The notes under the pieces: model-generated
The model's input: the letters and a program-made list of their open reading frames with translations, nothing else
The model's database searches: none
What the model was told of the DNA's origin: nothing
Position numbers and translations under genes: made by a program
Assembly (NCBI GenBank): GCA_964518575.1
Contig: CAZFGW010000023.1
Location: forward strand, 1-12,842
Reading direction: 5' to 3'
From: MGBC163016 sp964518575
GTDB lineage: Bacteria; Actinomycetota; Coriobacteriia; Coriobacteriales; Eggerthellaceae
Length of the DNA stretch: 12,842 bases
In this document: positions 6,316 to 12,842 of the stretch, piece by piece
Position numbering within the stretch: the first letter of the stretch is position 1
How the letters are laid out: each line of letters opens with the position of its first letter

Positions 6316-6987
6316 CTAAAGCGAGCGGAACAGCGTGCGCACGTCATCGAGGACGTCGTTTTCCGCCACAACGATGACCTGGTCTCCTGGATAGAGCACC
6401 ATGTCGTCGGCAGCAACCTCGGCATCGTCTTCATACGCAACGGCGACAATCAGCGATCCTTCCGGCATTTCGATCTCACCGATCGTGATGCCCTCGTCAT
6501 CGGAGCGGTGCTTGAGATGCCCGACTGTGAATTCGGAAAGCGCAACATCGCCATGGTTCAGAGAGGACACAACCGACACCGAGCCCAGAAGAGCCTCCTC
6601 CTCGATCAAATTCGCAATGAGCGTCGTTGAGGAAACACATTCGATGCCGACCTCGCGGAAGATACGCAAGTTTTTGGGGTTGTTGACACGCGCGATAACA
6701 CGCGGAACGCTGAAAACACGCTGGGCAATCTCGCATGCAACGAGGTTCGTGTCATCCTGTCCCGTGGCGCCTACGAACACATCCGCCTGCCTGATGCCAG
6801 CGTCCTCCTGGAAGCGGGAATCGCACCCATCACCGTTGATCACCAGATACGCGCCCTCCAGCACCACAGAAAGCTGGTCGGCGGTTTCGCTCTTCTCCTC
6901 GATAACAGCAACCTCATTGCCGCTTGAGAGCATCACCGTGGCAAGGTACGACCCGATCTTTCCGCCGCCTGCTATGACAATGTACAT
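6316..6987 (-). CDS. trkA: TrkA/KtrA-type RCK protein, potassium uptake regulatory subunit
   Basis: This 223-residue cytoplasmic protein has an RCK_N (TrkA-N) Rossmann domain with GGGKIGSYLA (7-16) and an acidic Glu at the end of the second strand (VIEEK, 28-32), suiting NAD(H) binding. A RCK_C (TrkA-C) domain follows (about 138-223, ending DQVIVVAENDVLDDVRTLF). Proteins of this family form rings beneath TrkH/KtrB-type channels and gate K+ uptake in response to nucleotides, and RCK_C domains can bind c-di-AMP. It starts 37 bases after a paralogous RCK gene. No membrane partner is in the window. Confidence 0.88.
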   Translation of the reverse strand: MYIVIAGGGKIGSYLATVMLSSGNEVAVIEEKSETADQLSVVLEGAYLVINGDGCDSRFQEDAGIRQADVFVGATGQDDTNLVACEIAQRVFSVPRVIARVNNPKNLRIFREVGIECVSSTTLIANLIEEEALLGSVSVVSSLNHGDVALSEFTVGHLKHRSDDEGITIGEIEMPEGSLIVAVAYEDDAEVAADDMVLYPGDQVIVVAENDVLDDVRTLFRSL

Positions 6988-7024
6988 CTTCGCCGCCTAC
7001 CTTTTGCCAAGCGCGATCAAAGCG

Positions 7025-7687
7025 CTATCCCTGGATGAATTGCGAGAACTGCTTGATGGAATCATGGCGAACGCACGCAAGAACCGTATCGCCCGCGTAG
7101 AGAATGGAATCCTTGGTAGGAATGGATGAGGAGGACCCGTCGGAGCGCTCGAACGCGATGATCCTGATGCTGTGACCGCTCTCAAGGTCAGACACCTTGA
7201 TGCTCTTCGTGTTCTCCTGCCCTTGCAAGTTGAGAGAGAACTCGAGGATCTCGAAATCTCCGAAGGTGTCGATGTGAGACCCATGCCCCACCACGATCTT
7301 TGAGAACACGTCCTCCGCAACGAGCGAGGTTCCGCAGACGTAGTCGATACCCAGCTGCATGTAAGCGCGCTCGTGATCGGGGTTGTACAGACGCGCGACA
7401 ACATGGGGGACGTCGAAAAGCCTGCTGGCTACCTCCGCGCACATGAGGTTCGCGTTGTCGTATTGGGTGACCGCAGCAAGAACGTCGCACGTTTCGACGC
7501 CGGCGCGGATGAGCACATCCTCGTCAAAACCGACGCCTTGGATGGTAGAGCCGTTGAAGTTGCGCCCCAGATTCGCGAACGCGTCGGGAGAACGGTCAAT
7601 ACAGCAGACATTATTGCCATTGTCTGAAAGCATATTGGCAAGCTGGGATCCAACCCGCCCGCATCCAACGACGATAACGTTGCTCAC
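7025..7687 (-). CDS. trkA: Second TrkA-type RCK protein, potassium uptake regulatory subunit
   Basis: This 220-residue paralogue of the adjacent RCK protein has the Rossmann motif GCGRVGSQLANML (8-20), Asp at the end of strand two (CCIDRS, 28-33), and a C-terminal RCK_C domain (about 135-220, with DSILYAGDTVLACVRHD). The start is a GTG at 7687, only 12 bases after the stop of the upstream lysozyme-like gene. AAGG overlaps that stop codon and serves as the ribosome site, so translation is probably coupled. Tandem RCK pairs are known in Actinobacteria (CeoB/CeoC type), where both act on one K+ transporter. Confidence 0.88.
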   Translation of the reverse strand: MSNVIVVGCGRVGSQLANMLSDNGNNVCCIDRSPDAFANLGRNFNGSTIQGVGFDEDVLIRAGVETCDVLAAVTQYDNANLMCAEVASRLFDVPHVVARLYNPDHERAYMQLGIDYVCGTSLVAEDVFSKIVVGHGSHIDTFGDFEILEFSLNLQGQENTKSIKVSDLESGHSIRIIAFERSDGSSSSIPTKDSILYAGDTVLACVRHDSIKQFSQFIQG

Positions 7688-7699
7688 GTTGATCTTGCC

Positions 7700-8551
7700 T
7701 TAGATCTTCGCCATTTCGCTCATGGTTGCGCGATACCAATGGTCATAGTTCGGGGGGCAGTACTTCTTGGCGTTCGCGTAGGAGATGGTGTGCCCATAGA
7801 TGGAGGACAGCCCCGCAACGTGTGCATAGATGGCGGTGTTCCAATCTCCCCAGCTGCCGCCTGTCCAGCCCCAAGCATTATGCGGAGCGAAGCAGTTCGC
7901 GCCCTTGGTGCTTTCGGTGTTGGAAATGGCGGGAGACCAGCGAGGATCAACGCCATGTTGCCAAGCGGCATCAGCGAAAGCGAAACCGTATCCAGCAAGC
8001 GGGGAACCAGCGAGGTAGGCATCGATGCGTGCCGTCCACTCAGCAATAAAGGCATCCTTGCCCACGCTGAAATCAACGGCGCCGATGTAGGAGGAAGCAG
8101 CACTTGAGGCACTTTGTGCTTCCTGAGCCTTACGGATGGCAGCAGCCTCAGCCTCTTTGGCAGCTTGCTCTGCGGCGATACGAGCCATTTCCTCTTCCTG
8201 CTGAACCTGCGCGATAGCACCGCTCAGGTCACGGGAGGCGGAAACCTCAAGGATGAATTCTTCCGAAGAGTTGTTCGTGCTGCTGATCGTAAGCGGAACG
8301 TTCGTGTTGGCGCCCATCGACAGATTAGCGGCATCTCCCGCGATGTTGCCCGCCGATGCGAAGCCGATGCCAAAGCAACCAGCGACCACGAGGATCATGC
8401 ATGCAACCACGGATGTTTTGACCGCAACGCCTTTACGCATGTTTGCAGCGGGACGCTTCGCGTGACTTGCTCCCAGTACCTGGAAGTCACCAGCAGCATG
8501 CTTCGCTGAATGCGCTATATGCTTTCCTTTAACCAAACTCACACCCATCAT
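7700..8551 (-). CDS. Membrane-anchored or secreted lysozyme-like cell-wall protein
   Basis: From ATG 8551 the protein has 283 residues; a TTG at 8554 and an ATG at 8548 are alternatives. AGGAGA (8566-8561) fits any of the three. A long basic N-terminus (about 43 residues) precedes one hydrophobic helix (about 46-68), which is either a signal or an anchor. Then come a Ser/Thr-rich stretch, an Ala/Glu/Gln coiled coil (about 112-148), and a C-terminal lysozyme-superfamily domain (about 168-283). Its ISNTESTKGANCFAPHNAWGW segment carries the likely catalytic Glu (about residue 213), and SYANAKKYCPPNYDHWY lies near the end. The expected activity is cleavage of peptidoglycan glycan strands outside the membrane. 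Co-transcription with two RCK genes joins wall remodelling to turgor control. Confidence 0.72.
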   Translation of the reverse strand: MMGVSLVKGKHIAHSAKHAAGDFQVLGASHAKRPAANMRKGVAVKTSVVACMILVVAGCFGIGFASAGNIAGDAANLSMGANTNVPLTISSTNNSSEEFILEVSASRDLSGAIAQVQQEEEMARIAAEQAAKEAEAAAIRKAQEAQSASSAASSYIGAVDFSVGKDAFIAEWTARIDAYLAGSPLAGYGFAFADAAWQHGVDPRWSPAISNTESTKGANCFAPHNAWGWTGGSWGDWNTAIYAHVAGLSSIYGHTISYANAKKYCPPNYDHWYRATMSEMAKI

Positions 8552-8821
8552 CAACGCCTTTCTCCTGCTCTATCCTTGCAAGCAGGATACCGGGCATAGC
8601 CTCTTTCAATGTACTAAAGAGCGTACAGGTAAAGTTCTTCTTAAAAACATCCGACCGCTCCATTTAACTGCGGAAACGGACGCATCAAGAAAAACGTAAC
8701 TAAACCGCTAAGGAGCGGCGACAGCTGGCTAGATTGAGAATGGTGGATTTGCTGCCGAAGTAGCTTGTATGTTCTTCAGGGTATTCATTTTACCCTAGTT
8801 TCTTGAGAAAAGCGAAAAAAG
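8552..8821 (-). promoter_or_regulatory. Structured leader of the lysozyme/TrkA unit
   Basis: This gene-free region holds two competing minus-strand structures. CCGCT/AGCGG forms a hairpin at 8718-8705. The downstream TCCG..CCGC/GCGG..CGGA hairpin (8680-8650) is followed by TGTTTTT. The CCGCTCC of the first (8718-8712) can instead pair over seven bases with GGAGCGG (8661-8655) of the second, so the folds exclude each other. A further inverted repeat TGTAC/GTACA lies at 8610-8627, and AGGGTA/TACCCT lies at 8778-8796. This resembles an attenuator or riboswitch expression platform, but I do not recognise a known aptamer. No convincing promoter was found. Confidence 0.4.
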
Positions 8822-9655
8822 TCAGTCAGTGGCAAGCTGCTCCACACGGATCAGAGAAATCCGGGAACGACGCATTTTTTCAATGGTGAACGAGTAGTCT
8901 TCATAGATGAATTCATCCCCGGTCTCAGGGTAATTCTCCATCTTGTTCATGAGCCATCCGGCGATGGTTTCGTAGTCATCCGACATCTCCACCGGCCACT
9001 CGAGCTCCTGCGCATCCTCAACGGGGAAGCGCCCGTCAACGCGCCACACACCGGGGCTGCACAAGGTGATGAGATCCCCGTCGGTATCGGACTCATCGGC
9101 AATTTCTCCAACAATTTCCTCGACGATATCCTCGATGGTGATAACCCCTTCAGTTCCGCCGTACTCATCAACAACGATTGCCATCTGCTGATGCGCTGCC
9201 TGCATCTCACCCAGAAGCGGAATCACGTCTTTGGTTTCGGGAACGAACATGGGCTCGTACATGAACTTCGTGACAACGTCATCGATGGAGCCGTCCATCA
9301 ACGGACCGATCAAGTCTTTGTAATGGACGATGCCGATGATGGTATCGATGCCGTCATGGCAAACGGGAAGGCGGGAATATCCCGTGCCACGCATGCGCTC
9401 GAGCGCGTTGCGTCCCGTTTCGTCATCTTCGACAAGCATCACATCAACACGGGGCGTGCAAATCTCATGGGCAGCCATGTTGCCCAAATCCAGAATGTCA
9501 TGGATCATGCGCTTTTCGTCTTCGGCAATCTCCGCTGAATCATCGACGAATTCGCGAAGACCATCCTGAAGGTCAGCGTCCTTCTTACCCGTGAAGAAAT
9601 CGAAGAAACTCGACTTGGTTTTCTCGCGACTGTCGTGACCTGATTCTGTATCCAT
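8822..9655 (-). CDS. Soluble CBS-pair protein with CorC/HlyC C-terminal domain
   Basis: This 277-residue cytoplasmic protein has an acidic N-terminus, two CBS domains (about 65-120 and 130-185), the family signature VVDEYGGTEGVITIEDIVEEIVGEI (split across 161-185), and a CorC_HlyC transporter-associated domain (about 195-273). It has no DUF21/CNNM membrane domain, so it matches the short CorC (YbeX) form rather than the membrane TlyC/CNNM form. Members are linked to Mg2+/Co2+ efflux or ribosome-related stress. CBS pairs commonly bind adenosine nucleotides. It lies 32 bases after the low-complexity two-TM gene and is probably read from that gene's promoter. Confidence 0.88.
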   Translation of the reverse strand: MDTESGHDSREKTKSSFFDFFTGKKDADLQDGLREFVDDSAEIAEDEKRMIHDILDLGNMAAHEICTPRVDVMLVEDDETGRNALERMRGTGYSRLPVCHDGIDTIIGIVHYKDLIGPLMDGSIDDVVTKFMYEPMFVPETKDVIPLLGEMQAAHQQMAIVVDEYGGTEGVITIEDIVEEIVGEIADESDTDGDLITLCSPGVWRVDGRFPVEDAQELEWPVEMSDDYETIAGWLMNKMENYPETGDEFIYEDYSFTIEKMRRSRISLIRVEQLATD

Positions 9656-9687
9656 ATCTGCCGTATCTACTTCGTTTGACGCGCGAA

Positions 9688-10632
9688 CTACTGCAGCGGC
9701 GGGAGATAAATCCAGAAGAAGTTCCCGAGCGGGCTATCGTTGAAGAAGATTGCCATAGACCGCGCGTTGTACACGCCGTATAGACCGCCGTACATGTAGG
9801 AGCCCAGCACGAGCATCACCACGCACATGACGATGGAGAAGATGAGACCGACCGTACCGAAGATGCGACCGGTATCAGCCGCGGTGCCGAAAATACCAGC
9901 GTCAATGAACGGCTTCGACTTCTTGCGCGCAAGGATGCCGAAGACGATGCCCAGCGGTGGGATCAGCGCGAAGATAATGGAAAGGAAACCGAACACGAGC
10001 GCGATGCTACCTTTGCCCTTAGGCGGAGCAACCGGCTTCGAGGAAGCCGCGGGCTCAGGCGCAGCTGCCGCGATGGCAGCGGGAATGGACGGCTCGGGAG
10101 CTTGGGATACCTGCGGGATCTGCTGCTCAAACGACGGGCTGGGTGCCTCATACGTAGGAGCTGCGGGCTGTGCAGGTTGCCCGAACGCAGAACCCATGCC
10201 GGACTGCATGTAGCCAGCTTGCGCACCCATCGCGGACGCACCTGGCATAGCAGCTTCATTCATGCCGCCGCCAATATCCTTGGGACCGAAAATGGACGTG
10301 GCGCGGATCTGCTGCTGGCGCGCCATGCGGTTCGGGTCCTCTTGAACAACGCCATAGGGTGTTTGCCCCATAGCGTTTTGGTAATACATATCAGGCTGCA
10401 TTGATGCCTGCTGGGAGCCATACATCTGGGAAGCCATATCGGGATATTGCTGCATACCGGCTGCCTGGGCGTATGGATCTTGCTGATACATGCCATTTTG
10501 ATACGCATTCTGCATTTGTTGTGCGTATTGAGCATATGCCGGATCTTGCGGTTGACCGTAAGCCATAGGATCCATTGGATCACCATAACCCATGGGCTGT
10601 GAGGGATTTCCAAAGTTCATGCTATCTGGCAT
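9688..10632 (-). CDS. Two-TM DUF4190-like protein with Gln/Met/Tyr-rich N-terminus
   Basis: This 314-residue protein of unknown function has residues 1-200 of low complexity. It is first rich in Met, Gln, Tyr and Pro (repeated MYQQ, MQP, YAQ motifs), then Ala/Pro-rich. Two membrane helices follow (about 209-234 and 257-282), separated by a basic loop (ARKKSKPF), and a short C-terminal segment follows those. The helix pair resembles the DUF4190 type found in actinobacterial membrane proteins with Pro/Gln-rich cytoplasmic tails. An AGGAAA site precedes the ATG at 10632, and a near-consensus promoter lies about 75 bases upstream. Role unknown. Confidence 0.75.
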   Translation of the reverse strand: MPDSMNFGNPSQPMGYGDPMDPMAYGQPQDPAYAQYAQQMQNAYQNGMYQQDPYAQAAGMQQYPDMASQMYGSQQASMQPDMYYQNAMGQTPYGVVQEDPNRMARQQQIRATSIFGPKDIGGGMNEAAMPGASAMGAQAGYMQSGMGSAFGQPAQPAAPTYEAPSPSFEQQIPQVSQAPEPSIPAAIAAAAPEPAASSKPVAPPKGKGSIALVFGFLSIIFALIPPLGIVFGILARKKSKPFIDAGIFGTAADTGRIFGTVGLIFSIVMCVVMLVLGSYMYGGLYGVYNARSMAIFFNDSPLGNFFWIYLPPLQ

Positions 10633-10702
10633 TTCGTTTCCTGTTCTTTTCAGTAAATAAGCACAACCTTAAGCCCTACGGGTAAAAAGCTGTTTGGACG
10701 AT

Positions 10703-10731
10703 ATTGTACTAGACCTCGGCGATCATGACAA
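10703..10731 (-). promoter_or_regulatory. Strong sigma70-like promoter for the DUF4190-like/CBS genes
   Basis: On the minus strand TTGTCA (10731-10726) and TACAAT (10708-10703) are exactly 17 bases apart. Each matches consensus at five of six positions. The -10 ends about 70 bases before the ATG at 10632. The -35 sits directly after the T-rich tail of the cydAB terminator, so the two units are packed closely. Confidence 0.75.
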
Positions 10732-10780
10732 AATAAAAGGGGAGAAATGCGCGTAAAACACCAGTTCAATACGCGCATTT
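10732..10780 (-). terminator. Rho-independent terminator after cydB
   Basis: A perfect 10-bp stem AAATGCGCGT/ACGCGCATTT (10780-10771 with 10754-10745) has a 16-base loop and is followed on the minus strand by CTCCCCTTTTATTTTG. It begins 20 bases after the cydB stop codon. The loop is larger than usual, but the stem and T-rich tail fit. Confidence 0.7.
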
Positions 10781-10800
10781 CACAAAACCGTCAAGCAGGC

Positions 10801-11844
10801 TTAACCCTCTTCGACAACCACGCGACCCCTAAATGTACGATAGATGATCACGTGATATACAAGCACTAGTGGAAGACCGATACACAGGATAATTGTCATG
10901 GTGAACAGCGAGAGTGTACTCGCACCCGCCGACATTAACGTGATCGGTGCGCCAATGCTGTCGGGAGACGCCATAACGAGCACCGGGAACATGCTGCTTG
11001 CAAGCAGGAAAACGATCCCGATGGCAGCACCCGATTGCAGAAGGAACGCCATGAGGTCGCTCTTCATGCTCTTCGCTCGTCCGAACACGAGCGACGCCAC
11101 AATGCATACCACGAGCACGCCGGCGAAAATGTAGCGTGCAACGGCAAGCTCGGGCACCATCTCGGATGTTCCGTCCATAACCGCGAACAGGTAAACCGTG
11201 AGCACGATGAAGAGGAACAGCGAAAGAACCTGCATCGGCATGCGGAAGTTCGCCGCCTGCTTCTGCAGCGGAGAGTCGATGGGAGCCTTCAGAGCCAGCC
11301 AGCAGGCACCGGCGGCAACGCACATCACGAGGCTGAGCACACCGCAGAGCAGCGTGAACGGCGTAATCAGACCGAGCAGGGGAACGCCGCTGTAGTTTCC
11401 GAGCGCATCCATAGGAATGCCGGCGACGACATTGCCGATGGCAACGCCGAACAGCACTGCGGGCAGAAGCGAGCCCACGAAGAAGCAGATGTTCCACAGC
11501 GGACGCCAAGCGGAGTCTGCATGCCAGAATTCAAAGCACACCGCCCTCACGATGAGGGAGAACAGTACGAGCATGATGGCAAGATAGAAACCGGAGAACG
11601 TGGTGGCATACGCATCGGGGAACGCCGCGAAGAGCGCGCCGCCCGCCGTGAGCAGCCATACCTCGTTGCCGTCCCATACCGGACCGATTGCACGCCGCGC
11701 GATGATCTGGTTCTGGGTGTCCTTGCACAGGAATGGATAGAGGATTCCGACACCGAGGTCGAAGCCGTCCAGTACGAAATAACCCGCGATCAGAACAAAA
11801 ATGAGGAAATACCAAAGGATCGCAAGACCGGTCATGGTCATCAT
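10801..11844 (-). CDS. cydB: Cytochrome bd quinol oxidase subunit II
   Basis: This 347-residue integral membrane protein has about nine helices and the family N-terminus LAILWYFLIFVLIAGYFVLDGFDLGVG (about 7-33), followed by RRAIGPVWDGNEVWLLTAGGALFAAFPDAYA, a hallmark of CydB. With CydA it forms the bd-type terminal oxidase, which oxidises menaquinol and reduces O2 to water with high affinity. The start ATG overlaps the cydA stop by four bases (ATGA), indicating coupled translation, with AAGGAGG inside the end of cydA as ribosome site. In an anaerobe it would serve O2 scavenging or microaerobic growth. Length and motifs look complete. Confidence 0.95.
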   Translation of the reverse strand: MMTMTGLAILWYFLIFVLIAGYFVLDGFDLGVGILYPFLCKDTQNQIIARRAIGPVWDGNEVWLLTAGGALFAAFPDAYATTFSGFYLAIMLVLFSLIVRAVCFEFWHADSAWRPLWNICFFVGSLLPAVLFGVAIGNVVAGIPMDALGNYSGVPLLGLITPFTLLCGVLSLVMCVAAGACWLALKAPIDSPLQKQAANFRMPMQVLSLFLFIVLTVYLFAVMDGTSEMVPELAVARYIFAGVLVVCIVASLVFGRAKSMKSDLMAFLLQSGAAIGIVFLLASSMFPVLVMASPDSIGAPITLMSAGASTLSLFTMTIILCIGLPLVLVYHVIIYRTFRGRVVVEEG

Positions 11845-12842
11845 CGTCCATCCCCTCCTTCCTGAGCTACCTCGAGTTCAACGACAACAGCATCATCGCC
11901 CTTCTGCTCGGCGAAGGTGATCGTAACGTCCTCTTCGCCCTCGGTGGGCTTGTCGTAGACCGGACCCTCCTTGATGAAGCGTCCGATGACGCGCACCCAA
12001 CCGACGAAGAGCATGAGGTACACGAGCGCGAACAGCGCGAGTGTGATGATGAGCTCGAACGTTTGCACCGAGACGCTGATGCCTTCAGAGGTGGGCAGGA
12101 ATACGCCTTCCGGCGAGCTGGTTGCCGGATAGACCACGTAGGGTTGACGCCCGACTTCCGCAGTCAGCCAGCCGCTCTGAATGGCGATGAAGGGGAAGAT
12201 CGGCGAGATGATCAAAAGCCATTGCAGCCACTTCATATTCGTCACATTGTGCTTCGCGTTCTTGCGCATGCACACGAAGAGGATGATGAACAAAAGCGCC
12301 ATGATGCCAAAGAGCGCAACCATCATATGGTAGGTCTGGAACACGAAGTTGACCGGCATCTCTTCAACATTGACGTCGGCGAATTGCGGCGATGCAGCAA
12401 GCTCGTTCAGTCCGGGGTAGACCGTATCCCACGTGCCCGTTGCCAGAAAGCTCGTGCCGCCGGGAATGGCAAGGCTGAGGGTTTCTTCCTCACCCTCATC
12501 AACGATGCCGAACAATGAGAGCTCCGGCACCTCCGTCTCATACATGCCCTCCATCATGGCAAGCTTCGTCGGCTGCTCTTCCCACACCTCAACAGCGCTC
12601 GCATGAGCGGTGCCAAGCAGTGCCACCACCGAGATGACACCGACGATGGCGCCGGTTTTGAGCATCTGACGAGCCGAGGAGGCATCGCGGTTCTTATGCA
12701 TGTACCACGCGGCAACAGCCATGGTTATGAATGCGCCCATGACGAGCAAGCTCATGACCGTGTGTCCGTAGCGCACCAGGGTTGAAGGGTTGAACGCCGC
12801 GGCGAAGAAGTCGGTGATGACTGCTTCGGTCTGTCCCCCGGT
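11841..12842 (-). CDS. cydA: Cytochrome bd quinol oxidase subunit I (5' end off window)
   Basis: The reading frame is open to the window edge, so the N-terminal part, including the first haem ligand, is missing. The visible 333 residues start TGGQTEAVITDFFAAAFNPSTLVRYGHTV, a recognisable CydA segment. They include the Q-loop region, NFVFQTYHMMVALFG (with the Met expected to ligate haem b558), and SGWLTAEVGRQPYVVY, which keeps the Trp, Glu and Arg of the conserved GWxxAExGR. The usual Trp after GRQP is Tyr here. The C-terminus ends in an acidic cytoplasmic tail with TEGEEDVTITFAEQKGDDAVVVELE. The Q-loop is of the short form. It is co-translated with cydB through an ATGA overlap. Confidence 0.93.
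   Translation of the reverse strand, partial: TGGQTEAVITDFFAAAFNPSTLVRYGHTVMSLLVMGAFITMAVAAWYMHKNRDASSARQMLKTGAIVGVISVVALLGTAHASAVEVWEEQPTKLAMMEGMYETEVPELSLFGIVDEGEEETLSLAIPGGTSFLATGTWDTVYPGLNELAASPQFADVNVEEMPVNFVFQTYHMMVALFGIMALLFIILFVCMRKNAKHNVTNMKWLQWLLIISPIFPFIAIQSGWLTAEVGRQPYVVYPATSSPEGVFLPTSEGISVSVQTFELIITLALFALVYLMLFVGWVRVIGRFIKEGPVYDKPTEGEEDVTITFAEQKGDDAVVVELEVAQEGGDGR

Noticed and set aside
8778..8796. AGGGTA/TACCCT hairpin as terminator of the CBS/CorC gene.
   Set aside because: The stem is short and is not followed by a T-run on either strand, so it is noted only as part of the leader.
8555..8821. Known c-di-AMP (ydaO-yuaA) riboswitch before the lysozyme/TrkA genes.
   Set aside because: I looked for the conserved GGGGUGAAUC and GUCAGCUAACC segments on the minus strand and did not find them. 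Only a weak GACAGCTGGCTAG resemblance occurs, and it is on the wrong strand.
11035..11865. A 276-residue plus-strand frame opposite cydB.
   Set aside because: It is the shadow of a clear cydB gene, with Glu/Arg/His-rich composition and no motif.

Overview
The window looks like chromosomal DNA from an anaerobic, respiring actinobacterium of the class Coriobacteriia, most likely family Eggerthellaceae. Three things suggest this. First, a large membrane-bound LuxR-type regulator lies divergent to a Tat-exported flavoprotein and a membrane-anchored multihaem cytochrome c, an arrangement expanded in that family. Second, coding sequence has moderate to high GC. Third, tandem TrkA/RCK proteins sit beside a cytochrome bd oxidase. 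This placement is inferred from protein character and gene order, not from a database match.

Left part (1-4930): a self-contained respiratory cassette. A terminator (about 51-85) closes something outside the window. A repeat block (about 115-345) follows. Next, on the minus strand, is a 12-TM LuxR-family regulator (1845-348) split by a frameshift near 1300. Divergent from it are an exported FAD-dependent reductase (2102-3856) and a five-haem membrane cytochrome c (3908-4645), closed by a terminator (4681-4717). The expected electron path is menaquinol, then cytochrome c, then flavoprotein, then an unknown organic acceptor outside the membrane. A second, rearranged copy of the repeat block (about 4724-4927) lies just past the terminator, so the cassette is bracketed by direct copies of one palindromic repeat family.

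Middle part (4942-8821), all minus strand. It holds a membrane-anchored low-complexity protein of unknown function. It also holds two tandem TrkA-type RCK proteins for potassium-channel gating, placed 12 bases behind a secreted or membrane-anchored lysozyme-like cell-wall protein. The 267-base leader of that unit can form two mutually exclusive hairpins, so it may carry an attenuator.

Right part (8822-12842), all minus strand. It holds a soluble CBS/CorC-type protein and a Gln/Met/Tyr/Pro-rich two-TM protein, apparently read from one strong sigma70-like promoter (10703-10731). Next come a terminator and the cydAB genes for cytochrome bd quinol oxidase, with cydA cut by the right edge.

The points most worth a second look are the repeat pair bracketing the reductase cassette, the broken regulator, the two non-canonical haem-binding motifs in the cytochrome, the loss of fumarate-binding residues in the flavoprotein, and the switch-like leader of the lysozyme/TrkA unit.
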